From contig CP075497.1 of NCBI GenBank assembly GCA_021613535.1, positions 7,440,001 to 7,504,000 of the forward strand: 64,000 nt of DNA, in the 5' to 3' direction. Every line of letters begins with the position of its first letter. Positions within the stretch are counted from its first letter, which is position 1. Below the pieces are notes generated by a model. The model saw only the letters and a list, made by a program, of their open reading frames with translations. It was not told where the DNA came from and ran no database searches. Of the stretch, positions 52,044 through 61,986 are shown one piece after another. Position numbers and translations under genes: made by a program. This stretch comes from Adineta vaga (lineage: Eukaryota > Rotifera).

Positions 52044-52908
52044 ATGAATTTCGATAATGATTTTCAACAAACACATGAACCAAGAGGATGCATCTTTGTA
52101 ATCATTACAATATTAGCAAGATGTGCTGGATTCATTACATCTATTGGTTTGTTATGGATATTTTTAATGAACGATATCAGAATTCCCACATATATTAAGG
52201 CCTAGGAATTGTTGTATATTTGGAATGGTTAGGAATAGATTCTCTAAGTTCTCGTACTTACATGACGTAAGTCATTTGATTGATGAGTAAAGTCAGCAAT
52301 GTTTGTTCTCATAGAATTATAACAATGATTGTTATTTACTTGGAACTTCTTTGGATATTTGATAAGTTCATTACATGTTGTCTATGTTGTTTTCGGTAAA
52401 GAGATAGCCTATTCAGAAAAAGGGCAATGGCAAAAGAGAAATGAATATTAATTATGAATTATGGGTGATGGTTGTTTATCAGATATCTCTTTCTCTTTCT
52501 GTATGTTTTGACGGTTATATATTTCTATATGTTTCTTTTTCGTTCTTTTCCTATGAATTTAGAAGTGAAACATGTTTCTATTGGATATGTTGTATTTGTA
52601 TTGACAACTGGATCAAGTCCATCATTTACATTAGTCTATCGATTCCATTCTTTGTCCCAAGATGGTTTCTATCAAAATGTCGAATGGATACGAATATTGT
52701 TGGTAAGTATGAATCGTTATTTAAGCTACATTCTCATGATGAAATATGGTGTTTAGGTATTCTTTTGATAAGCACTGGTTTGTTATATTTCATTAAAACA
52801 TTCAAATACAAAAGGATCTCTGTCGATGAGAAAAAAGACGAGACAACGATCGCTGGTAATTCATCAACTTCAACCGAAACATCAACAACAGAAATCGATG
52901 AAACATGA
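52044..52908 (+). CDS. Four-helix membrane protein, TMEM72-like
   Basis: Five exons, 52044-52146, 52206-52266, 52315-52395, 52563-52702 and 52757-52908, encode 178 aa with every phase consistent. Hydrophobic helices lie at about residues 16-40 (CIFVIITILARCAGFITSIG), 55-75 (IITMIVIYLELLWIF), 95-120 (DNWIKSIIYISLSIPFFVP) and 132-148 (ILLISTGLLYFIK). The short cytoplasmic tail is rich in Ser, Thr and Glu. Length, helix spacing, the Cys-rich loop (CCLCCF, CFYWICCICID) and the final GILLISTGLLYF recall vertebrate TMEM72, whose role is poorly known. The assignment is tentative. Confidence 0.68.
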
Positions 52909-52953
52909 ATGAATCAAGATGCATATCTGCAATCATAACTAACTATAAGAGGA

Positions 52954-52959
52954 AATAAA
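52954..52959 (+). terminator. Polyadenylation signal AATAAA (TMEM72-like gene)
   Basis: Canonical hexamer 45 nt after the stop and 84 nt before the next start codon. Confidence 0.5.
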
Positions 52960-53032
52960 GCTAGGGTTATGGTTTTGATTTTGAATTTCTCCTTCTCTAC
53001 AAACAAAAAAAAAAACCAATCTATTAAACAAT

Positions 53033-53043
53033 GTCATTTTCAG
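53033..53043 (+). promoter_or_regulatory. Acceptor-like site abutting the mtSSB start codon
   Basis: TCATTTTCAG is immediately followed by the ATG at 53044, in a 135-nt intergenic gap. It may be a trans-splice acceptor. Confidence 0.5.
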
Positions 53044-53562
53044 ATGTCACTATTTCGATTAACATCTTTACGTTGCTTCCAACCGACATTTATTCGTACG
53101 ACTAAGACAAATGCTAAAGATGCAAAAAGCACTTCTTCAAAAGATTCAACTGAATCATTTGTAGGCAATGAACCAGTTGATGATGGTGATCAAGTCGAAG
53201 CACCAGAAACAACAGGCCGTGAACGATCATTAAATCGTGTTCAATTGATTGGTCGTGTTGGTGCTGATCCAAAAATTGGCGGAACTCAACGTCATAAAGT
53301 GGTTACATTTAATGTTGCCACGAATGAATATGCAGGTACAAATACAGAAAATGGTGAAGTCAAACAACGTGTTGATTGGCATCGAATTGCTGTTTTCCAA
53401 CCACGTTTATTAGATAATGCTGAAAAATATATTCGTCAAGGTGACCGAGTTTATGTTCAAGGTCGTCTTCATCATAATATGATTCGTGATAAGAAAACTG
53501 GTTTAGATCGTTATGTTACTAGTATTATTGCCGATGATATGATCTTTCTCAATAAGAAATAG
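53044..53562 (+). CDS. SSBP1: Mitochondrial single-stranded DNA-binding protein
   Basis: A single open exon encodes 172 aa. The first about 55 residues are basic, Ser/Thr-rich and lack early acids (MSLFRLTSLRCFQPTF), which fits a mitochondrial presequence. The OB-fold domain starts SLNRVQLIGRVGADPKIGG. It continues with VVTFNVATNEYAG, VDWHRIAVFQPRLLDNAEKY, RQGDRVYVQGRLHH and ends YVTSIIADDMIFL, all typical of bacterial-type SSB. The protein coats single-stranded mtDNA during replication. The ATG chosen directly follows an acceptor-like CAG, and the open frame upstream of it (from 52969) is 5' flank. It sits 135 nt from each neighbour on the same strand. Confidence 0.92.
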   Translation: MSLFRLTSLRCFQPTFIRTTKTNAKDAKSTSSKDSTESFVGNEPVDDGDQVEAPETTGRERSLNRVQLIGRVGADPKIGGTQRHKVVTFNVATNEYAGTNTENGEVKQRVDWHRIAVFQPRLLDNAEKYIRQGDRVYVQGRLHHNMIRDKKTGLDRYVTSIIADDMIFLNKK

Positions 53563-53650
53563 TTTATTTCGTTTTCGTTTTTTTTTTTGTTATTCAGATA
53601 ATAGTAAAACCATGATATTCATCCAGTGCCTTTTTTGTGTTTTGTAAAGA

Positions 53651-53656
53651 AATAAA
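53651..53656 (+). terminator. Polyadenylation signal AATAAA (mtSSB)
   Basis: Canonical hexamer 88 nt after the stop and about 41 nt before the next start codon. Confidence 0.5.
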
Positions 53657-53697
53657 GAAACAAGTTAGATATTTCTATTTGAAGATTTCACTTTGAT

Positions 53698-54786
53698 ATG
53701 ATTGATCTAGCAGAAGTTCTACCGATTGTATGTGTTATTTTTGGATTTGTTGCAATGGTTCTTGTTGCCAGGTATTTCAATCTTATTGAATGTTTGTCTT
53801 CTATCGATTCTTTCGTCTTCTTGTTTTCATATACCGACGCGATTTATTCACAGAGACTGAAACGACTATACCAATACCTCAAAGAGCACAAAATATACCA
53901 GTCAATTGTGTTGACAGTCCATATAGAATTCAAATTCAAGAAGGACAATCAACATTGAAAGGTAGAGATGCGTTGATCGAACATTGAGTGACAGTTTCAT
54001 TCTGTTTTAGATGGAGTTTCAATTCGATTACATACAGATATTCGCTGTCAATTACGTGCATTTTGGTTTGTAAATATTCAACGTTTTTATGTAGAATTAG
54101 ATTCTATTGATTTTCGAATGGCTCTATCGGAAGATCGCTTTTTACAAGATCATTCTATTCATCAACAAACAATCAAGTAAATGACTTCGAAATAAATGTT
54201 TTAGATCATGTTTCAGTTTATGTTTTTAGTTTTGATACACCGGGTGATTATGTTCAACGAATAGAATTTTCTGATGCTGATAATTATGTAATAAAAAACA
54301 ATCAAATACGTCGAGATTATCCACTTGTACTTATTCTTCATAGTTTTATTGATGAAAATTCGAATGAATTCTTTCGATTGGTAATTCATTGACTATTTGT
54401 AAAAAGCAAACTTTCCAAAACATCAATGCTTGTGCATATTTTAGCCTATTCAAATTGCAACTTTACACATCAAATCATCAATACCAACTGATCCTCCAAC
54501 AAGATTTCTTGGAAGAATTTCTAAACTTGCTAATGGACAATCCTTAGTGATACAAGTGAGTTTGAAGATTGTATGTTCCAATCTAAACAAATATAATTGT
54601 TTTTCCTAGGATATCTATACACCAGGTGCATTTACATCTGAAGACACGTGTGCCATATGTTTAACTGAACGTGTTAGCTATGTTTTGTTACCTTGTAAAC
54701 ATGCATGTTTGTGTCGCAACTGTTTTCATCTTACTGAAAAATGTCCGATATGTAGTATTCGTGTTGTATCTTATTTTCAAATATGA
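53698..54786 (+). CDS. CGRRF1-like RING-finger E3 ligase
   Basis: Exons: the first starts at 53698, then an exon of about 53856-53961, then 54011-54176, 54230-54380, 54445-54555 and 54610-54786. The N-terminus is one hydrophobic anchor (EVLPIVCVIFGFVAMVLVA). The middle part, including RRDYPLVLILHSF, resembles the luminal/cytosolic region of CGRRF1. The C-terminus is a C3HC4 RING: CAICLTERVSYVLLPCKHACLC then RNCFHLTEKCPIC. This predicts a membrane-anchored ubiquitin ligase, ER-located in the vertebrate relative. The first junction is uncertain. The obvious donor at 53772 joined to the CAG at 53853 gives an immediate stop. A donor after GCAATG (about 53756) with the acceptor ending at 53855 keeps the frame. 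Confidence 0.78.
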
Positions 54787-54970
54787 GTCTATTGAAGAAA
54801 TTGTGTCTGTCTGCATGGAAAATATAAGTTGTTGTAGGAGAGATTGTTTCCGAGTGATGAAAATTTGATTTTGTTCTATTTGAACAAGTTCTACTTATCT
54901 CATTAATAGAAAGTTGATTAAAAAGTGCTTTGTGATGAACTTTTATTTGGGTGCATTTATGTATTTATCA

Positions 54971-54976
54971 AATAAA
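54971..54976 (+). terminator. Polyadenylation signal AATAAA (CGRRF1-like gene)
   Basis: Canonical hexamer about 185 nt after the stop codon. Confidence 0.45.
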
Positions 54977-57900
54977 GACTATTTCAAGTGTAGGAAGAAA
55001 AGAGAAAATCTCAATTATGTCAAAGTCAAATATACGTGTCGATAGACACTTGATGAAAACTGAGTGGGAGCACTGATAAAAGTTACCTTAAGTATTGTTT
55101 TCAGGGCGGCTTGATTTTCTGAAAAGTAAGGAAAGTTTTTCAAGCATGAACACGGTTTTGAATTTCTGGTGACGTTCCAATTTTTTTTTGAAATTTATCG
55201 TTTTCATAGTGGCGTCATTAGTAAACTGGAATTCGATCCTAATAAATCATGGGCTCAGTATCAAGTCTTTCTGATTGAAAAACGTAGTTAAGCTGCTGAG
55301 CTTACTAATTCAATGGGTAAGCTTTCTAAATATTTCTCACACCGAAGGTATTCGTCAAAATCAAATTCATTAAATAAAAAGTGCTCAGAAAAAGAACAAA
55401 TTTACATTATGTAACCATTAGATGTCGTTTTTTAGCAACTTTCATGATTTATAATATGCATTCTGTTTATTGCTTAATCTAAAGCGTCATCTAATTAGCT
55501 GCCTTTATCGAAATGTAACACACCACTAAGTATGTTTCACTATTGAGTAAAAACTAAATTCTATATCGTGTAAAACAACATTATATTTTTGTATAGTTAC
55601 CTTTTAAATAACAGAAGAAATAATAAATACAAATCGAATAGAGCATTTTGTGACAAAGTAGTAGTGTTGCGACCTGTTTTTTTTAACTTGTCCTTACTGA
55701 TTAATTTCTGATTGAGCAAAAGCTTTTTCTGCTCATTCGTGATTTTCAGACAAAAATATCTGATTTTCCAGTTTTTTGATCAGGCATTCCTGGTCAGTCT
55801 ATCATTAAAAGGGACAATTGAATATATATACGTGATATAATGATAAAGATTATAAACTCATAATCGACGGTTAATTGTTCTGGGTCGTAAAATACACGCT
55901 GTAAACTATTGTGAAAAAATGATGCCTCATTAGACTATTATTTTAACCCAGGAAACTGTTTTTAAAAATTCTCTCCTATCTCTCCAGAAAATGGCATAAT
56001 TATGATCAAATTTTATGTGGAGACGATAAGCTTGTAAAAAATTATTATTATACAGATATTTTATTTTGTATTGAATATATTCGGTCAGTATGTTTCGTTA
56101 ACAGATGCAAGTATTTTCACTTAACTCTGATAACATATTAGATGTCATAAATTGTTTCTCGTTCAAAATGTAAAACGTGAAAAAGTAGTCTGAGGATTTT
56201 GTTTCAGAACGAAAGAGTTAAATTAAAATTGATTTCATAAAAATTTCAGTTTCTGTCGAACAACTAATAATCATTAATTTTCGATTCGATAATCGATACA
56301 TGAACAGTTAACAATATAGACGTCATCTAAAACATGATAAATCATAAATTAACTGTTATAATTATTTTCATGTATTTTGAAACATAATTATTTATCATGT
56401 AGAGTTTTTTTAAATTGAAAAAGTGTGTCATATTTGCATGAAAGATGTAGCATGAAAATTTGGAGATAATTATACCTTATTATTCATTTGCGTTGTGATT
56501 ACTTCATGATAAGAATAAAAAAGCACAAATTGTGACAAAACAGCTTAATTCCAATTAAATCGAACAGAATTTGAAACTGCTTTTAAATAGACTTCACTGC
56601 AAACGTACATATAATTATTCGAAGCGAGATAATTAACAAGTAGTGCTCATTCTTTGGATTCGCGAATCCTTTTCTGAAAGAATCAGAAGAGTGTTCTGAG
56701 CATTTATGCAGTCTAAAAAAATCAGGACTCTGCATATTATCTTTCTTATCATTTAATATGGTTTTGTATCTATCGTTTTTTGTCAATATTCGTTGATATT
56801 AATGTAATTTTCAAAAACCTTAACTTTGTGAATTGTAAGATATACATAAATAACTGACAGTCAGAAACGAATGAGAAGAGCAAGTAATCAGTATGCAACA
56901 AATATAAAATAAAGAAACGCACAAACGTCTATGACTTTTTAAGCACGAATATTATTGATACATGGTTGTTTCCACAAGAAACCGAAACTAGGTCTTCCGG
57001 ATGTTTCAGTATGTGTTGCATGTTTATTGGCGCATTCAAAGTGATATCATATAGTTGAAATCATTCCCAACTGTCACTATTTTTATGAATAATATATTTT
57101 CGAAACGCTTGTCACAGTTTTCAAATGTGCGCAACTACATAGATATAAGTAAGTAATATAATGATCGCGTTAATCAGTTCTTTATTCAATAGATTCCGTT
57201 CCGTCCAATTCTAACAAAGAATCATTTTCGCTTATAAATTGAATTATTTAACAGTTTCTCAAGCAGCAAGACTTGTTTATTGCACTAACGATGAGCCTCT
57301 TAAAATCAATACCTAGTCGTTGCCATTTATAGTTTACTATTTTGTCTAACATTAGTCAAAATGGAGTTTCGATACACAAGAACTAATTCGCCTATCGTAG
57401 ATCGATTCGTAATTAAACAGTCATTATCGAAATATCAAGATCTATACTCAAATAGATCAAAACGGCATCGTTTACGATCCGAAAACGTTCAAAAAAATGT
57501 AGTATCAATGGTATATTTACGGCGCTATACGGATTCAATACGGCCCGCTTTCGGGTCATATTGTACTGTTTCCTATCCGTTTACAACTTTCTTTCATTAA
57601 GTTTTTCCTCATAATTGGCTTGACGACAAACCGCAACCATTCTTTCATTTTTATATAGTATAAAATGACACCTGCAGACATTCTGCGTATGTAGTAGCAC
57701 CAATCATGTCCTACTCTCATGATGTCCTGATTACTGGAGAAGAATAGGAGTCACGTTTCTACCCATCTTCAATGTAACATACACCTACTTTTTACTATTT
57801 TACTAGATACTTACTATCCTGTTGAAGAACATGAGCAGTGTAAATCAAATGAAATGCTTGATCCTCGTTTGAGTAATACTTCGTGTTAAATTCAAAAATA

Positions 57901-58140
57901 TTGCTCAATCACCTCAACTGAGATAATAGTCCGAAACTAAACATACAAAACACAATCTAGAATAAAATAATAGTTTAAAATAAAGAAATAATTTTGAATA
58001 AAAAGATAATTTAAATAATGAACATCTAAATAAACAAAAATTCTAGAATAAAGGAAAGATTTTAAATTAAAATGCTTAAAAACGCTGGGAAAACAGTATT
58101 TGTTATTGGATCGTAGACGGTGTTATGTAAATAATACTGT

Positions 58141-58258
58141 AAACTACCATCTAAGATATACATGTAAGTATCTTTATTGAAAACAATTGTCCGTAAAAAT
58201 CACCGTTATCAATTATTAAATGCCGTTTACGGACAATACACATTGACCTGGGTAGTTT
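58141..58258. repeat. Nested inverted repeat
   Basis: Outer arms AAACTACC (58141-58148) and GGTAGTTT (58251-58258) enclose inner arms ATTGTCCGTAAA (58186-58197) and TTTACGGACAAT (58226-58237). The arrangement is that of a small foldback element. Confidence 0.65.
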
Positions 58259-59742
58259 CTACGTTTGTCCTCAATTTCTTTCTTATTTTAAAAATTGATA
58301 TCCCGTAGAATTCGTTCTCGGAAAAAAGCAATGCAATTATTTTGAAAAATCGTCTAAATCACGTCAGACTTATCTCTAAGTTGTATTTTAAAATAACTTG
58401 TTATGTAGAACTTTGTTTGGTCGGCCACTGATGGCTAATAGTTTCCACGTTTAACTTCATGACATTGCTGACCATAGTCCAATTTCGAGAAGAATAACTG
58501 AACTTAGTTTCCATGTTTCTTGACTAGTTTCTGATCTCTTATTAATATGATCTTCTGCAAGAAACTGAAAAATGACAACCATATCCTGGATTGCTATACA
58601 TAGGACACGTTATGGTATAACTGCTCATCGATCGTCGTGATTTTCGAATTCTATCACGACATCAATACCTATGGGGACTCAACTAATGCTTCCAGCAGCT
58701 AATTTTATATATATATTTCTATTTTATCTTTGCCGAAGCATCGGAGATGCAGCAATGAACAAAGAAAATTCTTTAAATCAGGATCAATCGTAAAGACATA
58801 GTTAGCAGTTTTCAATGGGCGCAAGCCAAGCTTAGAATAGCAAGGACTTCATCAAAAAAAAGTTAAGAAATACATCAAAATAATCTCTATTGACGTCAAA
58901 TTCGTGTTCTATTTATTCAACAACGTTCAGTCAAATCGTACAAGAAAATATATCTTATCACTTTATCATTTATAAAGAACTATTAATATCGAAATACTAA
59001 TGTACGAGTACGATTTTCCTTAGCGAGTTACCATCGTAAAGAATTTATTGGCTATATTCTACGTTATAGGTGTGATCGACTATTTCATAAATCAATCCTA
59101 TCTGACGCTTTTTCTTGATACCCCTACCCAATAAGACATCTACATAAACTTTAATAAAACATACACATAAAACTACACATCTATTTAATATTACCCTGGT
59201 CAAACAATACAGTCCGTTCTGAATCTGTACATAGCCGTACAATAGCCGCTTTGGAATAGAGTACAACGTGTCTACGATGTCGTAAAATTGCGCTCGTGGT
59301 TACAGGACGAAACGATTTATTCAACACCGTAAAGATACTGTTTTCTCGCTGTTTACATTCGGGATATGCACTGTAAACGGCTCTATTTTGATCGACCTGG
59401 ACATATATTCTTCCTTCCTTTCTCAGGAGCAAATCTTTATTTTCACAAAGAAAGAACTTGCTCGACACAAAAACTCTTTTCAAACATTTCTTTAGAAACT
59501 ACATGTACTTATTGGTTTCATGGTTATGAAAACCCTTTATCAAGTTTTATTTTAAAAAATAGTTTTTCATACTTCAACCATAATTTTGAGTAGGAAATAC
59601 TCCAAAACAAACCTTTTTGCATTTGATCACAGTATTTAAACGCTGTACAGATTTTTCTTTCACACAGGGGAACAACAGGCGATTACTAAAAAAAAACCAA
59701 GCTATACACGTTAAGAGTACCATCCCCTCTTTTCTAATTTCT

Positions 59743-59815
59743 GTTATAGTTAAGCTATATGTTGGTGTTCCGATCAGCGGCTGATCGGAACACCAACATA
59801 TAGCTTAACTATAAC
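59743..59815. repeat. Perfect 73-nt palindrome (36-nt arms, 1-nt spacer)
   Basis: The arm beginning GTTATAGTTAAGC and ending CCGATCAGC is followed by a single G and then its exact reverse complement. The central part (GTTAAGC...GCTTAAC) is flanked on each side by TATA, as a target-site duplication would be. The right arm runs into the left end of the foldback element that follows. Confidence 0.92.
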
Positions 59816-60718
59816 AAGTGGCCCATAATGAATGACGATTTCCGATTTTTCTTGATAGTCCTTCTATCTTTCATGGTTTCAAACTGCTTTTCTTATCAAA
59901 AGTTGAGCGTTCATTCCTCTGCAACGAAATAAGTGAACACATTTTTTTGGAAAATACAATAGAAGTGTGAAATGATCAACTTTCAAAACACAATAAATAG
60001 TTTGATTGTGTTTGTATTCTTAAATTCAGTTTTCTAGATCGATTAAATTGTGTATTCTGTGCGCATTCTAAAACTCTGTTTATTTCATATAGTTTCGATT
60101 TGTTATGATGAAGCCTGTAGTTTTAAATTGGCATATATTTTGCTTCCAGATCTAAAACAAATACATTTTTTATCATTAATGTGTTTGTTTTTTGATTAAT
60201 TCACACAACTTGGTTTAAAACTGTGCTAGGATAAAATTTCCTTTTAATGAAAATTTTTAGGAGAGAGCTTGTGGATTTCATAGCGATTTTTACAAAATTC
60301 CTCTAAACACTATTTAATCATATAATAACTTTTATTCACTATCCGTGAGCAACAACTCCTACTCCCTTTGACTTAATCTTAATTATAAACGAATGATTTC
60401 TCATTCGCTATTTGACAAACGGTTTGTTTAGAAGCTCTGACAGACAAAGCGTACCTGACTACACCTTACCGAGCTCTCTCAACGTCTACATAGCTATATT
60501 TTCTAATTTCAGAAAATTAAAAATTGTTCGATTTGAATGGTTTGAAAGTTGATTATATCATATTTCTATAGTATTTTCCAAAAAAATATATTCATTTATG
60601 TCGTTGTAGAGAATTGAACGCTCAATTTTTTATAGGAAAAGCAGTTCGAAGTCATGAAAGATAGAAGAGCTTTGAAGAAAAGTCGGACATCATCATTCAT
60701 TACGGGCAACTTGTTATA
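59810..60718. mobile_element. Non-autonomous foldback DNA transposon (MITE-like)
   Basis: The left arm, 59810-59988, matches the reverse complement of the right arm, about 60539-60718, over some 180 bp with scattered mismatches. Both ends read TATAACAAGT inward. Other matched pieces are AATGAATGA, CATGAAAGATAGAAG / CTTCTATCTTTCATG, and TTTTTTTGGAAAATAC. TA flanks both ends, so a TA target site is likely. The roughly 550-nt interior has no open frame that looks like a transposase. The arm mismatches show that it is old. Confidence 0.8.
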
Positions 60719-61555
60719 CATTAGACTTTGTTAAAGAATATTTATTTATTTCGATTTTTTCTCTTTATCTTTCAATAGAATCATCACCATCGACAACAAA
60801 TGATAAAGGATAAAAAAAATCGAAACCTGTAAGTATCTAGTCCATCATTTTTATCAAAATCGAAGAAGCGTTTTCCGAGAACGAATGAAAATACGTAAGA
60901 TTTTTTCATGTCGAATTTCCTAGATAATTAAAAATCTATTCGAAATAACTATTTGGAATCCAAAAAGCAAGATCTTATAATCGTTTGGTTTTTATTCCTT
61001 TCCAGGCATCGAAATCAAACTCAAAACATCACGAAGTTAATAATCAATTTGAAGAACATTTCGTTTCCATAATATTTCTTTTATATATAGAAAACTCCAA
61101 ATGAAAAACGTGGCATAGTCGATGATGCCGCTCCATTATCACCATCTCCTTCTTTGGATTTATATAAAGCTAATGATGAAAAATCCAGAAATAATTAATG
61201 GGCGAAATCGAATTTTTCACAATCTCAATCACTCATGCCCTCGGCAAAAATCTTCCGATTCGGAATACTGCTTCCATGAAACTAGAAAGGATATCCAGGA
61301 GCCGACCGTTTCCACGCCGGATTTTTCGATTTGGGTATGTTAGCGCTTCGCTCTCTCTCTCTCTCTCTCATTTCTTATCTCTATATATACATGTGTGTGT
61401 ATGATCAGAAATATCGAGAGAATAAATAAAGTCATCAGCTCTAAGGAGCTATTAGGATTGAACTATCTTCAGTAATTCAAAAAGTATCAATTAAAGGAAT
61501 GATCACAATCATTCTTCAATAAAAGCAACAACTACAAATCATTTGGAAGGTTTTG
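60719..61555 (+). pseudogene. Broken genomic copy of the RS/polyQ gene (introns 1-4 region)
   Basis: From 60719 the sequence follows 47517-47990 closely. It covers the end of intron 1, exon 2, intron 2, exon 3, intron 3 and the start of exon 4. A second block, about 61459-61555, matches parent exon 4 near 48167-48290. Introns are present, so this is a DNA duplication and not a retrocopy. It is dead: exon 2 has a TAA in place of TCA (near 60810), exon 4 has lost its Lys-rich start, and unrelated DNA including a CT run fills about 61200-61455. The copy abuts the right end of the foldback element. Confidence 0.88.
61349..61369. repeat. CT dinucleotide run inside the pseudogene insertion
   Basis: A CTCTCT run followed by a short TATATA / TGTGTG stretch, in DNA absent from the parent gene. 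Confidence 0.7.
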
Positions 61556-61948
61556 CAACATAGATGGGTGTGGGTGGAACATACTAGAAGGATGACGTGT
61601 ATTTTTAGGTATGCCAACAGAATGGAAGAAAACCTGCATGAAATGTATGTATGTATGATATCGCGCGCTAACAATAGCAGAGAAAAGAAAAGAAGAAAAA
61701 ATAACGTACATGTATAGCATCATCTAGTACATGCATATAGCAATAGAAACGTTTTTTTTACAAAGGTTTTAAACGTTAGCAATTTTTTTCGTGAAACTTA
61801 GTTATAGTATGTTTATTATCCATTACTGATTATCAGAATAAGATGATCTAATTATAACTTAAATTATATAAAAAGTCTCCGATAAATGCTTCCATGAAAA
61901 CTGATGTCGCATAGTAGTCTATACGTTTCAAAGTGCTGTAAAATCACC
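61556..61948. other. Non-coding spacer after the pseudogene
   Basis: No exon or clear repeat boundary is seen. The sequence may continue decayed element DNA. Confidence 0.45.
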
Positions 61949-61986
61949 GTGACCCCATATGGGGTCACCTGCAGTCAAAGGGTTAA
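61949..61986. mobile_element. Possible piggyBac-type element terminus
   Basis: Read on the minus strand from 61986, the sequence is TTAA followed by CCCTTTGACTGC, as in piggyBac-like ends with their TTAA target. A perfect 20-bp palindrome with GTGACCCC arms (61949-61968) follows. No transposase or matching left end was found in the window, so this would be a relic or solo end. Confidence 0.4.

Larger units (their letters stand above)
54787..59742. other. Gene-poor AT-rich region
   Basis: No supported exon in about 5 kb. It contains the polyadenylation signal for the RING gene (54971-54976), a nested inverted repeat at 58141-58258, and scattered short frames (56583-56786, 57361-57600, 59045-59593) that lack homology and splice partners. 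Base texture is less pyrimidine-tract-like than in the intergenic spacers of the gene-dense part. This fits decayed repeat DNA. Confidence 0.55.

Noticed and set aside
55225-55250. Possible tRNA B-box-like GAATTCGATCC
   Set aside because: No matching A box or cloverleaf stems at proper spacing. No tRNA or rRNA gene is recognised in the window.
57361-57600. 79-aa + strand frame with Arg/Ser-rich sequence
   Set aside because: Isolated in a gene-poor region, with no family features. It may be decayed element DNA.
61122-61404. 73-aa and 68-aa + strand frames within the pseudogene
   Set aside because: They run through the broken exon 4 copy and the foreign insertion, and do not follow the parent frame.
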